From NCBI GenBank assembly GCA_015680685.1, contig MNCI01004069.1:89890-147964 (forward strand): a DNA stretch of 58,075 nucleotides, in the 5' to 3' direction. Numbering within the stretch: position 1 is the stretch's first letter; the number at the start of each line of letters is the position of its first letter. Shown one piece after another: positions 1 through 11,066 of the stretch. Below the pieces are notes generated by a model. The model had not been told where the DNA came from. It saw only the letters and a program-made list of their open reading frames with translations, and did not search any database. The position numbers and the translations under genes were made by a program. The DNA is from Gnetum montanum. Its lineage: Eukaryota; Streptophyta; Gnetopsida; Gnetales; Gnetaceae.

Positions 1-468
1 GAATACGCTACTGGGTTACCAAGCAGCCAATGCTCGTAATCAAGTCGTACTCATGCGTTGCGACAAGCAACTGATTCCTTGACTAGCCGTACACGTCCGT
101 AGATGCTCGTAATCAAGTCATACTTGTGTGCACTAGGAAAGCAGTAAATAAACAACAATGAATGAAACCACGTGCTGCAAGGTTTATCCAATCAAGTTTG
201 TCTTTATTGCCGTACACAACTTGGGTTCAGGTTACAAGCTGCATGAATAAAGAGCCGTTCACTCTAGGACTCCTACTGCGGGCACATGGGAAAAATTCTA
301 ACTCTGGAGTGATCAATCTGCCAGAGCTTCGCTACTTCTAGCCAAGATTGGGAAATGAAGGAAGTGCCACCTCTTATTTATAGATATGGCAGCGGGATGC
401 GATATCGCGTACGCGATATCGCAGGGGGAGACGCGATATCGCGGCCCAGTGCAGGTTGCGTCTCATCA
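1..468 (-). repeat. Partial LTR, GCGATATCGC subfamily, cut by window start
   Basis: This stretch aligns by eye with the LTRs at 19349-20153, 25401-26178 and 50534-51386. Shared parts are the accession-like block 'ctactgcgggcacatgg', the AATAAA-bearing segment, and the U3 end with GCGATATCGC palindromes finishing in TCTCATCA at 468. Orientation is minus: on that strand the LTR starts with TGATGAG next to the palindromes, and a TATA-like CTATAAATAAGAGG lies at about 369-384. The part that would precede position 1 is outside the window. The next bases do not match the polypurine side of the relatives, so this is a solo LTR or the 5' LTR of an element extending to the left. Confidence 0.75.
399..442. 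repeat. Three GCGATATCGC palindromes in LTR U3
   Basis: The 10-bp perfect palindrome GCGATATCGC occurs at 399-408, 413-422 and 433-442. Equivalent positions in the other LTR copies carry more or fewer, partly mutated copies (20080-20150 and 51268-51380). It sits between the TATA box and the 5' tip of the LTR in element orientation, that is where upstream promoter elements lie. Function is unknown. Confidence 0.8.
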
Positions 469-469
469 A

Positions 470-679
470 TAGTCCACTCTTCCTTGTAAAAAGTGTAGTT
501 AGCGTAGTTTTCTCTCCAATGTAGAGAGTGTAGTCAGCATAGTCCGCTCTCTAACATAGAAAGCATAGTTAGTGTAGTTCACTCTCCAATGTGAAGAATG
601 TAGTTAGCATAGTTCACTCTCCTGTGTAGAGAGTGTAGTCAGTGTAGTCCACTCTTTGACGTAAAGAGCATAGTCAGTG
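470..679. repeat. Six tandem 35-bp units with inverted arms
   Basis: Six units of exactly 35 bp: 470-504, 505-539, 540-574, 575-609, 610-644 and 645-679. Each reads roughly TAGTCCACTCTCcaatgtaGAGAGTGTAGTCAGYR, so the two arms (TAGTCCACTCTC and GAGAGTGTAGTC) are nearly inverted copies able to form a hairpin. The same arm sequence recurs at 9380-9470, 10735-10760 and through the 3' LTR of the Tat-like element. This is probably a relic of that element's 5' LTR or leader. Confidence 0.85.
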
Positions 680-766
680 AAGTCAATTGTGTTAGCTAGG
701 ACAGAGTCAGTTTTAGTATAGTCCATAGTATTTCACAACCAACAACCTCTACAATCCCCTTTTATA

Positions 767-2989
767 ATGCGATCTATGCCCATGAACCCAAATCAACCTT
801 TAATATCAGTCTCAAATGCACTTGACATCTTGCCCATCCAACAAGAGACTAGGATTAACAACCGTATGAGTCTTATAATGGTAGGAAAAATGTAATCCCT
901 TAGGTTATGTGGTCAAGACCCAAAATATGCCATCCTAAGCAATGAGCAATACAACTTCATATGCACAAACATTCAAGAAAGGTTATTTGTAGACTGCATT
1001 GACATAGAGGCAAAATGAAACTATGAGCTAATCCATTGGGATGGACAAATGTATATCCCCTCCTCCTTTGATACCATCCCACTCACAAAGTGCTACCATT
1101 AACTACTAGCCTAGCTCATTCAAGTAGATGAGCACAATGTAGGAACAAAATATGAGGAGGCCCTATAGGAGGAAGAGAATGAGTTTGAATCTTGCTTGAA
1201 GCATGAGGGATCTATCCATACCATCTTCCAATGAGTGATCCCTAGTATGGCTCCTCCTTGATCTGGTTCACCCATTCTCTTTGAGATAGTCATAGCTCCA
1301 GTATGACCTTCTTGCTCTGCTAAGCCTAGGTTAATGCCTATAATAGTAACACATCAAAAAAACACACACATTATGACACATTGTCTTCTCTTGTCTTACC
1401 CTTCATGAGATAATCACAACCCATCTAGCCATCTCTACCTATAGTAGCCCTATCAGCTCAACCATACATCCACATAGGGCCTATCTCTAGGTCCTAAGTG
1501 ACTTAGGCATCCTATGTCCCACCTATTTCGTCAATGCCCTTTTTGCCAGTCCAACCCATGCATGCATTTCTTGCATGAATCACTATCCCCATAGCATAGC
1601 CAACACATCAAGCTCATTGCGTGGTTCTACAACCTACCACTAGGCCATCAGCTATACAACTAGCATAGTAGATGGCACAACTAGCATAGCCAATTGCAGC
1701 ATCTCAGAACTTAGACCAAGTGTTCCAGATGATCCAAAGTTTGATAGAAGAGGTGAAGTGAATTAGAGATACTTTGTCCAAAACTATTAAAGTGATGAAC
1801 TTATACCAAGATAACCCTATAAGTCCTGTGGTTCCACCTCTAACTCTTCCAATTGGGGTCTCACTGCCCCAATTCACCAAATACAATGGTGACAGAGATC
1901 CCAATGTGCATCTAGTCATTTTTAGTCAGAGTGCTTGCTATTACAAGCATGGTCACATGTCATCATGTGCATGTTCACCATGTCATTGATTGGAAAAGCA
2001 TTAGATTAGTACCTTGCACTGTCTAGAGGCTCTATCTCCTCTTTGGAGGACCTCTTAAGCTAATTCATTACATGCTTCAAATACAATTTGAAGCTAGAGG
2101 AAACCTTAGACTAGCTAATGCAAGTCAAGTAGGGCCACCTAGAGCCCATGCAAAAGTTCATTCAACACTAGAGTGTCTCACTAAATGAAATACAAGAGCT
2201 CATAACTGACGCATATCTCCTAGCCATTTTCAAGGGGGCAATCAATGAATTTAGAAAGTCAAAACTGTATTACCTAGGCTCGCGATCCTTTAGCCAAGCT
2301 TTCACTCAAACCCAAAGCATAGAAGATGTGGTAGAAGCTAGCAAGGACCCACAACATGCAAGGATGGACAAAGAAAAGGGAAAATAGAACACAACAATGG
2401 AAACTATAGCCAAAGAAGCCAAAGTAACCAACTAAGGTAGAAAGCTAAGTAACCCAAAGCCCCAACTAACAACAAAGTTACCAACTCTAGTGCAAAGGCA
2501 ACCAACCAATCTACATCTTTAGTGGCCATAGCACACGTTGTTCAAAGGTCCAACTTTGAGTGGAAGAATCACTCTAAGTATACCTCATTGCCACTAAAGC
2601 CTTTAAAGCTACTAGATCAACTACAAAAAGCTAGATGCATCCAATACAAACAAATGTTTGAGGATTCTTGCAAAAAGCATGATAAATACTATGTTCTACT
2701 GAGAAATCCTACTTTGGTAACACCAAACAAGCCCCTGGTCCCAAGACACTTTAGGCTAGATCAATTTTTCCATTACAACTAGTTGCCCAACCATAGCATG
2801 GACTTTTGTCTAGCTTTGGAAGATGACCTACAAAGGATGATCAATAGAGGTGAGTTGGTACTTGACATTACAAATCTAGTCAAGCCAAAGAACCAATCCA
2901 TGAGGGTATACAATGATCCTATAAATGCAAATGATGTTGGCTATGTCATAAATGCTATCAGTGTTGATGATGATTCAAAATTGGTGTAG
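767..2989 (+). pseudogene. Tat-type gag remnant
   Basis: The open frame begins near the ATG at 767 and continues with interspersed stops and frameshifts. The best preserved part is at 1774-1989 with the block QFTKYNGDRDPNVHLVIF, typical of the retrotransposon Gag core just before the helical capsid region. Further coding traces run to about 2400 (for example LEPMQKFIQH, where the next W codon is TAG). At 2783-2989 the piece PNHSMDFCLALEDDLQRMI matches the cysteine/histidine linker that precedes protease in this lineage. Gag would form the intracellular particle and package RNA. The gene is dead. A single N at 3105 lies between two copies of CTCAAGCATGCACAA and may hide an assembly fault. Confidence 0.65.
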
Positions 2990-3299
2990 CACTCATTCAT
3001 GGTCCAAGTGTCCTCTGGTAGCAAAAGGATCCCCTTGGCCCCCATGAGTTTGAGGCCTCTTTTTGTTATTAGAGCATCACCTCAAGCATGCACAACATCC
3101 TTCANCTCAAGCATGCACAATTCCCTTCATAGTTATGATCCTTTAGCATTTTGCATCAATAGTAACTGCTCAACAACCCTTCATCATCAGGGTGCCACAA
3201 CATACTGGCCCCTCACCTGTCTAAAGCCTAGTAGTAGCCACTGCATTGATCCCTTCCTTCCCAAGGGATAACCTCACTAGCAACATTAGCATGCCCTCA

Positions 3300-4480
3300 A
3301 GGTGGCAACATACGATACCTAATGAACATCTTACAGATGGAATTGTTATGCAACATTGAGAGCAAAGAGTACTAGGTCCACCAAAGCTAGTACCTATATC
3401 TACAGTCCCTATGGCCAAAATAACTGAAGAAGCCATAATGAGAAAATTACAAGGGAGCACTAAGGCCCCTAAGCAAGCCAAGCAAACAAAGCCTAAGTTG
3501 CCTCCATGAGAAATATTTCTCTTATGTTGCATGGAATAAGTCAACGCCAACAAAACTACAAATAATGGCAAGGACTTTGTTGATGCATTAGCTCAAGCCA
3601 AACAAGCATTCAAATAAAAAGATACAACATTGAGCTTATACAACCTAATCATAACATCATTTATCCATCATGAAGTACTAGTACAGATGTTGATCTCCAT
3701 CCCTATTACAGAGGACATCCCTGCAAATGAGACATCCATCCATGTAGTGATGTTGAGCAATCAAGGTTGATCCCGAGAGGGAAAAGGTCATAAAAACTCC
3801 AATGTTTATTACTATATGTGTTGGACAATGCAAGATCTGCAAAGTGCACATCGATAACGGAACAAGCATGAACATAATACCATACACCATTGTGGATAAG
3901 CTAAGCCTTGAAAATCAAATTAGACCAACAAAAATCATGTTCTTGAAATCCTTTAATGGGTCACACATCATTGTCAAGGGCATAGTTACTATGGCTTTCA
4001 TAGCAAGCGAGCAATTCCCTACCACTACTGAGTTCATTGTCATAGAAGAGATGTTGGGCTTCAACCTAATATTGGGTAGACCTTGGTTGGCCCAATTATG
4101 AACCATCTCCTCTCTTATTCATAAAGAGATCCACCCCTCATATGAAGGTGGTGAAGTTATCATCCATAGTGATAATGTTGTCCCTTTAGCCATCAATAAC
4201 ATAGATATGGAGCAAGGGTCAAAGGTTAAGTTTTCTGATGATGTGCCTATGGTAAACAATGAGATGCATGAGGCAGACACACCCGAAAAGATGGTAGAAG
4301 TCAATAACCTCCCAAAGGATTCCCTTTGGGTAGAGTTGCCCTTTGACATAACAAGCAAGGATCAAGGGGATTACCAAATAGTGCAGTCTGGTTCCTATGC
4401 ACCTCCTAACCTACATTAGGTTAGGAAGCAACTGCATAACTAAGGTGCCCCCCTTAGTCCAAAACATGCCAAACACTTAC
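3300..4480 (+). pseudogene. Retroviral-type aspartic protease remnant
   Basis: The core is at 3802-4101: the catalytic segment reads I-D-N-G-T-S-M-N-I-I-P with the Asp at 3853-3855, and the domain closes with LILGRPWL near 4070-4090. In this family the triad is normally D-T/S-G, so the middle residue is now Asn while Asp and Gly remain. The frame continues past 4101, with stops, through a C-terminal extension to about 4480 (PLSPKHAKHL-like end). It would cleave the Gag-Pol polyprotein. It is placed directly after gag as expected. Confidence 0.75.
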
Positions 4481-4760
4481 CCACTATTCACATCTACACT
4501 ACTTGCATTTTACCTTTTGCTTATGTTGCATTTGTTTCACATTAGATTAGCATGTAGCCTATTATTTACATTTAGCTTGATTGCTTATATTACACATCAG
4601 TTTTCTTTGATTACACATTTATTTACTTTTTTTACACATTCATCTACTTTATCTATGTATTTGCTTGCATAGTTTACACTTTCATAGTTATTATATTAAT
4701 ACATGCAAGACATCAAAAATGCATAAAAATCATAAACGCAAAAATCACCAAAAAGAGATA

Positions 4761-5335
4761 TAGCAACACATGGCCCAAAATGGCCTTAAACTATCACCGT
4801 AGCTTGAAATGACCTTAAACTAGAAACGTGGTTCCTAAAATGACCTTAAACTATCACTGTAGCTTGGAATGGCCTTAAATTAGCAATGAGGCCCAAAATG
4901 GCCTTAAACTAGCAACGTATGATCCAAAATGACATTAAAATATCACCATGGCCCAGAATGGCCTTAAACTATCACCATAGCTTAAAATGGCCTTAAACAA
5001 GTAACACGTGACCTAGAATGGTGTTAAACTATCATCGTGGCCTGGAATGGCCTTACACTAGCAACACGTGGCTTGGAATGACCTTAAACTATCACCATAG
5101 CCCAAAATGGCCTTCAACTATAGTCATGGCCCATCATGGCCTTAAACTAGGTAACTCCCCAGCCCACTATAGCCTTAAACTAGCAACACATGGAACAAAA
5201 TGGCCAAAAACTAGTAGTGGCCCTCTTGCTATGGCCTTAAACTAGCATGGGGCCCATCAAGGCTTTAAACTAATAACAAACTCACTATGGCTTGCAATGG
5301 TCTAGTATCACTATGGCTTGTAATGGTCCAAATTT
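4761..5335. repeat. Minisatellite, about 17 units of 29-31 bp
   Basis: The units share the core GGCCTTAAACTAKCAACG followed by a variable GTGGCYYRRAAT-like tail. Lengths alternate between 29 and 31 bp, and units at the right end are more divergent. The array begins just downstream of the protease extension. A second array with the same TTAAACTRGCA core lies after integrase at 14520-14870. Confidence 0.85.
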
Positions 5336-5619
5336 TCATACAATAATCAGATAAGGATAAAAGTCTACACATTACACTTAACAAATAATCATCCATAGAA
5401 AATGTAATATGAATAGCCATACATATCATGAATAACATAACATAGCAAAAATGCAACAAAAAAGCTTAATGGGAGGTATATTTGGTCATGCTCAACCAAT
5501 AGTGCTATGTGGGGGGTGGAGGTTCTACTTCCTCTACCAAGTCTCTCGGGCTTGTAGCACCACCTGGTACCTACCACAACCATTAACAAATATGCATGAT
5601 TAGTAAGAAAGAATGCATT
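5336..5619. other. Spacer, no gene seen
   Basis: This stretch lies between the minisatellite and the 3' end of the antisense gene. I see no domain, repeat or clear signal in it. Confidence 0.5.
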
Positions 5620-8600
5620 ACATGAGCTCACTCAAAACATAAAAAGCATAAAAAACGAACATAGTAGAAATTAACTTGGGAGGATCTTGAATCATTGAGT
5701 TTTGGAGGTAACTTTCCAAATCTAACCTCCAAGTAGTGGAGGATCTCAGCTTCAAAAAGTTGCATCTAGTCTCCTAGCCAAAGTCAATACTTTCATGGGT
5801 CTTTCCTTTGTCTAGGGTGGTCCATGTGGATGAATCTATGAACAATGTTATAGAAGAGGCCTCTATGAAGGGGGTGACAATCTGTCTCATGGGAGAGTCA
5901 CTCATGACTATATGTTACACGAACAAGTCATACATCTAATTCTTGTTGGTTTCCTTAAGAAACATCTCAATGTGATGGCATTTAATAGACTCTTCCTCGT
6001 ACCATCACAAGTATGCATCACACTTTCACTTATACTGATGCTTATGATTCTCCTACATTTGTCCCCACTGATAAACCTTTATGTTATAATTATTCCAATC
6101 TTGATTCTTCTGAAAAAGTAAATCCATTTGGAGCTACTGCTTTGCCAACTCCTACATGGCCTCGTTCTTACCTACAAGAGTTGTTCAATACCTAGCATAC
6201 TCAATCTCAGAGGTACACTAGGTGCCATCTCCCCACGATCTAGTTGCTATGAAGTCATATCTAGATTGAAGATCCTTAATCTTCTCATCCTAGCTAGTGA
6301 TCCTTTCTTGCAGTTTATGCACTATTTTCATAGGTTCTCTTTAGATCACCTATAGATCCATAATAACTTTTCATAAGAAAGCACACACTTGTTAGATGTC
6401 TCATACATGTGACGAGACACCTAATCAACTTCAAGGAAAAGGTCAAGCAAAGCATCCATCCTTGCCACCTTACTCAGATCCCACTATAGCTTAGGACTTA
6501 TAGGCATACAAAAACCAATTAATCTCAGTCAAAAACTAAGCATTTAAGTAATAAGTAGGATAGCATAAATTGGAATAGCACTACATGCATAGCTGGTTCT
6601 AGGTCCACTTGTCAAAAGTGGTCCACCTTGTCCTTAACAATGTCTTCCATGAAGATAAGTTCATCTGGCATCTCTATCCATGCCTCCATGAGGTAAGTAG
6701 ATGTAGGACCACTAGTGGGAATATTTGATGCTACAATACAATGATGCAATTAGCACATGACTTGGCATAGCTTAAGATACCAGAGTAAACAAGGAAAGAC
6801 AGATGGCAATAAAGGTAGATTACATAGCAAGCCCTCAAGTGTGAATGCAATGGGCTTACCTAATTGTGTAGCATTAAAAAAAGTGCCAAAATCATCCTTG
6901 TTGGGGTGGATCAACCCCTCTTCTTCCAACTACTAGAGGACCTCTACTTCCTCGTGAACCTCATCTCCATGAGCTACTTCCTCAGTCTGAAACGGTTCTT
7001 CCTTCAATGTTGTCTTAACTGCTTCTCTTGTAGCCCTCTCTTCTTTTTCTACAATTAACACATATACATGTATAACACATCATTACATATAGCACAACAT
7101 TAGCTAATTAACATTATAACACAAAATAAAAACATAAAAATGCAACTAAGGCATCTAAGAATCTACACGTACTAACTTGCCACATCTGCACACAAGCTTT
7201 GTAGCTTGATGTAGATCTTTTTGCTACTTAGCTTCCTGATCTCAGGTGAAACTTCTTCTTGAGTATGTAGCCTCTTAATCTTGGCCTTAGATGGCCCCAC
7301 CATCTTTGCTATGTAGCAAATCACCTTGATCACATCCCCAGTACCAACTAGAGGGCCCTCATCCACACTATCACATGAATAATGTGAATGTCCCACAGGA
7401 ACCTTGGTGATTATTGATAATGACTCATTGATCTCCTTTAGAGGGCCCTACACGCATGTGGTCAAAAACATATGTTTGATCCATGGCTAATATAGATACT
7501 CACAGTCTTGCACCACCCATCATTCATCATCCTGCATGACCAGAAGCTCAACAAACCTTCATAGGTATCCTACAAAGAACATGAAGTGGATGTGAAATTT
7601 TGCCTAGATGTTGAATCAAAGCTAAGAAATCTTTGCATGCAGACCAGTGGCTATGTACATCACCTAATTAAACTTTTACCCTCTAGCAACACCTCCTTCA
7701 TCACATGTGCCTATTCAACCCCTAGGATATTTTCTTGGAAAAGTAGCTTTGAAAAGGCACAAGTGCAAAACAAAGGGTATATCTCTCGCACCTCAAGCAC
7801 CTACACATTTTTTATTGATATGCCTTTGTGAGATCAAGTGGCCTCCAACTAGTCCTTGATCTTCTCTTTGTGATCCATCTCCCTACTGGCCTTATCAACA
7901 ATCATTGGATCATCAACAGAAATACCAAAGAGATCAACAAAGAAGGCCTTGTTGAGGTCCAACACTATCGTCACATTGTGCACTCAAGTGCAAACTTCCT
8001 AACATCACCACTAAAGGATTCAATGATGGTGACCATGTTGGCTACCAAGATACTTAGGCTAAGGGCCAAGAATAGTTCTATTAACCTAGCATGCATGAGC
8101 TAAGCTATCAGCGCATCTAGTGCTCTATGGCATAGCCAATGTTTCGCACCTTCCATGTCCTCATATTTCATGATGATGGGGTGCCTTTGTGCGATCCATC
8201 GTGACCATTGTCACCTCGGCTGAGGTAACCACTATTGCAATACAAAGTAAAACAAGGTTAGCATTTCATCATGTGAATAAGGTAAACTGAATGACATATA
8301 CACAAGCACATGAGCCAACACATAGATACGTATGTGGCACAAAAAAAGTACAACAGAAGGGGGTGCTTCAGACACCTCCTCAGAGTTAATCTCACCAGCA
8401 ACCCACTCCTCATCAAACTAGTCATGCATTCTACATCGCTCATACACCTTTGAGTGATGGGAGATATAGGTCTCCAAATCGTGTCCCATCTACTCAATCA
8501 CAACTACCTAAACATTTGTGCTAGATGAGAAAACCTCTAAGGTAATGCAGGTTAAGGCTAGAGCATCTAGATCATCATGCAGGCCATCTTCATCAACTCT

Positions 8601-8686
8601 AAACCTAGCAATCAAGCATAGAACCATTAGCAATTTAACATGAGTAAGTAGTAAAAAATACTAAATCAGCGATAGAAACACTTACC
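5620..8686 (-). pseudogene. Spliced antisense gene inside the Tat-like element
   Basis: I do not recognise the protein. On the minus strand, coding blocks are separated by introns with GT donors and AG acceptors, and the phases agree at each junction I could test. Exons in plus coordinates: one ending at 8686 (donor GTAAGTG), 8604-8352 (phase 0 into next), 8231-7177 (phase 1, donor GTTAGT), 7048-6860 (phase 1, donor GTAAGC), 6730-6585 (phase 0), 6483 to about 5620. Readable blocks include MKYEDMEGAKHWLCHRALDA in the 8231 exon, GHSHYSCDSVDEGPLVGTGD at about 7340-7396, EEPFQTEEVAHGDEVHEEVE in the 7048 exon, and a charged, coiled-coil-like end with LQERI, DEKIKDLQSRYDF and QKNQDWNNYNIKVYQWGQM. 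There are several stops, again mostly TAG at likely W or Q positions, and at least two frameshifts (near 7970 and 6360), so it is no longer functional. It lies entirely in the gap between protease and RT. Confidence 0.6.
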
Positions 8687-9293
8687 CTCTGATGTAGCAG
8701 ATGGTTTCAAATGGGTTCTAGAATAGAGTATACAACCGCTATGTGACAAAAGGTGTGTTGCTCTTGTTATTACAAGCAAGCCCCATAATACACCATACTC
8801 TAAATAACTATTAAATGCCCCTAGGACCTCTACCTAAGCCTCATACCCCATTAATGTTAGTAATGGACTCATCCAAGATGAACCTCAAAATGCTCCATTT
8901 AGCCCTAGGTAGCAACATATTAGTTATAGCACTCATAGCATCAACCAACAAGTATGAAAACATGATCACACTGAACTACTACAATAGGTACTCTAGGAGC
9001 TCCCAAGCTCCTAGCCAAAACCACACTACCTAATGATCCACTTGCATGTTTGATGCAAAGGTGTTGGGGATACATTCACCCATGCAACACAACATGACAA
9101 GGATCTCAACCACAATCAAAATGGGTTTCAGTAATACACTGTAATCATCAAGTAATAGGCAAAGCATTAGTATACATGCATAAATGCAAAATTTTGATAC
9201 ACTTATTATAAATTATTAACATAAATTAGCAAAAATGCATAATTTTGATAATACACCCTAGGGCCCTATGGGTATAGGATGTTAATTAACTCC

Positions 9294-9302
9294 TTTTATA
9301 TA
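9294..9302 (-). promoter_or_regulatory. Possible TATA box for the antisense gene
   Basis: The minus strand reads TATATAAAAGG here, a strong plant TATA match, about 600 bp upstream of the first well-supported antisense exon. This is position and motif only; an upstream exon at 10440-10613 would argue for an earlier start. Confidence 0.3.
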
Positions 9303-10439
9303 CTTGGCACTCACTAGGGTACAACATACTTCGTAGGATTAACATTTTGCATGATTAACAAAATTTTTACCAACTCTGGACTATCCTAGTGGAGAGCATA
9401 GTTCCAAAAATAGTTATTTTGATAAACACTTGTAGTAATTATGCTCTCACCTCCTAATGTGTAGAGAGCGTAGTTTCAAATTATGGTTATGGAGAGTATA
9501 TTCTTCACCTAGTGCCATGCTCATCATGCCCACCTAGTTACACCATGGCCCTCCCTCTTCCTCACCACTATCACCTAGGCACAACCCAAGGTGTAGCCCC
9601 TAATGCTGCAAAATTGAACTCACAACACTAATAGCCCTACAGCTACAATCCAAAGCATACTCTGCAAGGTTGTCCCTACAATGAGGAAAAAAGCAAACAA
9701 GAGAGAATGAAAAACATGCACATAGAGACAACATAGAAATAAATTTTTATCTTGGCCTGCTTGGCCACTACCGAAACCCTAATGCCCCACCGCTACCAAA
9801 ACTCTAGCAATAATCATGGCTAAGCCATGTAGAGTGCAATGGTGGCCACTACCCCTATAGTCGCTCCATGGTGTGTAATGCACAGGTCCCTAAGCCCCAT
9901 GCCAGAAAAAAACTCAATGCCTATGGTGGTTGTAGCCCCTATAGTCACAACACACAGCATAATGGTAGTTGTTATGGTTCACACTGTAGAGCATCCATGA
10001 GCCCTAGACCTTGTGTAGGCCTAGCAAAAAAACAAGACAATTGAAAAAGGTAGAAATAGAAAAAAATGGTGTGTGATGGCAACTGCAGCCCCTTACAATC
10101 ATGCTACGGTGTGCAGTGGAAACTATGGCCCTCATGGCCATGCCGCAGAGCATGATCTGTAGGGCCCTAATTCCACATAGCCACGAAACCAAAAAATGAA
10201 TGAAAAATAATAGATAAGCAAAATCCTCCCTACCACAAAACCCTCCCTACTGCAAAACCCTCCCTACCATCATGCCCTCCTTACTGCCATGCAGCACCGC
10301 AAACAGTGCATAGCTACGACAACCATTGCCATGGCAGGACATACAAGGCAATGCTATAAGACTACACTCCCAAAAAATCCCAAAAAAATAAAAAATGAAC
10401 AAGAAAATGGAAGCAAGGGGAAGAGTATAGTTAGTGTAC

Positions 10440-10613
10440 CTGGCTGACGTGGATGACCTCCTCTCCTCCATGCACACCTGCAGTAGGTAGCTCAGTGCTC
10501 CTTCTACCTTGGTAACATTTGCTAGCCTTGAGCAAATGCATGTACTCTGGTGCATCATCTTCCCTAGGACTACACTCACCACTAGCAGCAAATGTAGAAG
10601 TAGCAGTAAGACT
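10440..10613 (-). other. Possible upstream antisense exon
   Basis: On the minus strand there are about 58 codons without a stop, containing EDDAPEYMHLLKASKCYQGR and ending in HVSQ at a CAG|GTACAC donor (last exon base 10440). Base composition is more gene-like than the surroundings. I could not trace its join to the exons below 8700, so its membership of the antisense gene is inference. Confidence 0.3.
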
Positions 10614-11040
10614 TCACTCTTAACATTGTGTTAAAGGCAAAGAAAATGACAAGTTACCATTGTAAAAGCACACCTATATACCCTCTCGGGATCATTTAAT
10701 GATCCACCAACCTAGGACTATGCTTACCACAAAACACCCAGTGGAGAGCATAGTTGGGTAAGAGAATAGTTAATCATATTGAACATAAAAATATTATTTT
10801 TTGCTACCCCACAAATTTGCAAGTTAATTCCACTACCCAAGTATTACTGGCCCTCCACAGAATGGCATGTTTGGATCATTCTTGGTTCGCTAAAACCTAA
10901 AACTGGCACACATACAACCTATTGAGGTCCAAAACTTGCACAAACATGTTTACCTTCCATGGAAAATTACATGCTTAAGCAAATTTTATTGAGTTACTCT
11001 CAGCATTCATGCATACTAACTTTGTCAAACATGTGCCACT

Positions 11041-11066
11041 TGATATTTTTATTTTTATTTTTGTAG
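11041..11066 (+). promoter_or_regulatory. 3' splice acceptor before RT
   Basis: A T-rich run ends in TTTTTATTTTTGTAG|GAAC with AG at 11065-11066, shortly before the RT coding sequence. Ogre-type elements are known to carry an intron between protease and RT/RNase H; this is the matching acceptor. The donor would be after about 4480 and was not pinned down. Confidence 0.5.

Larger units (their letters stand above)
8687..11049. other. Gap sequence upstream of the antisense gene
   Basis: No retrotransposon domain is visible. It holds scattered GAGAGCATAGTT-type motifs (9380-9470, 10735-10760), a loose set of GC-richer blocks around 9800-10160 (GGTGGTTGTAGCCCCTATAGTC-like, cut short here), and a possible upstream antisense exon at 10440-10613. 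On the plus strand the whole segment would be the 3' part of the intron preceding RT. Confidence 0.5.

Noticed and set aside
399-442. A CRISPR-like or bacterial repeat array
   Set aside because: The GCGATATCGC palindromes sit inside an LTR, have no uniform spacers, and the window is a plant genome.
469-766. A complete 5' LTR for the Tat-like element
   Set aside because: Only the 35-bp repeats resemble the 3' LTR; no TATA box, R-U5 segment or primer site comparable with 15537-17285 could be found.
5018-5245. 75-codon open frame on the plus strand
   Set aside because: It lies inside the 29-31-bp minisatellite and simply translates the repeat.
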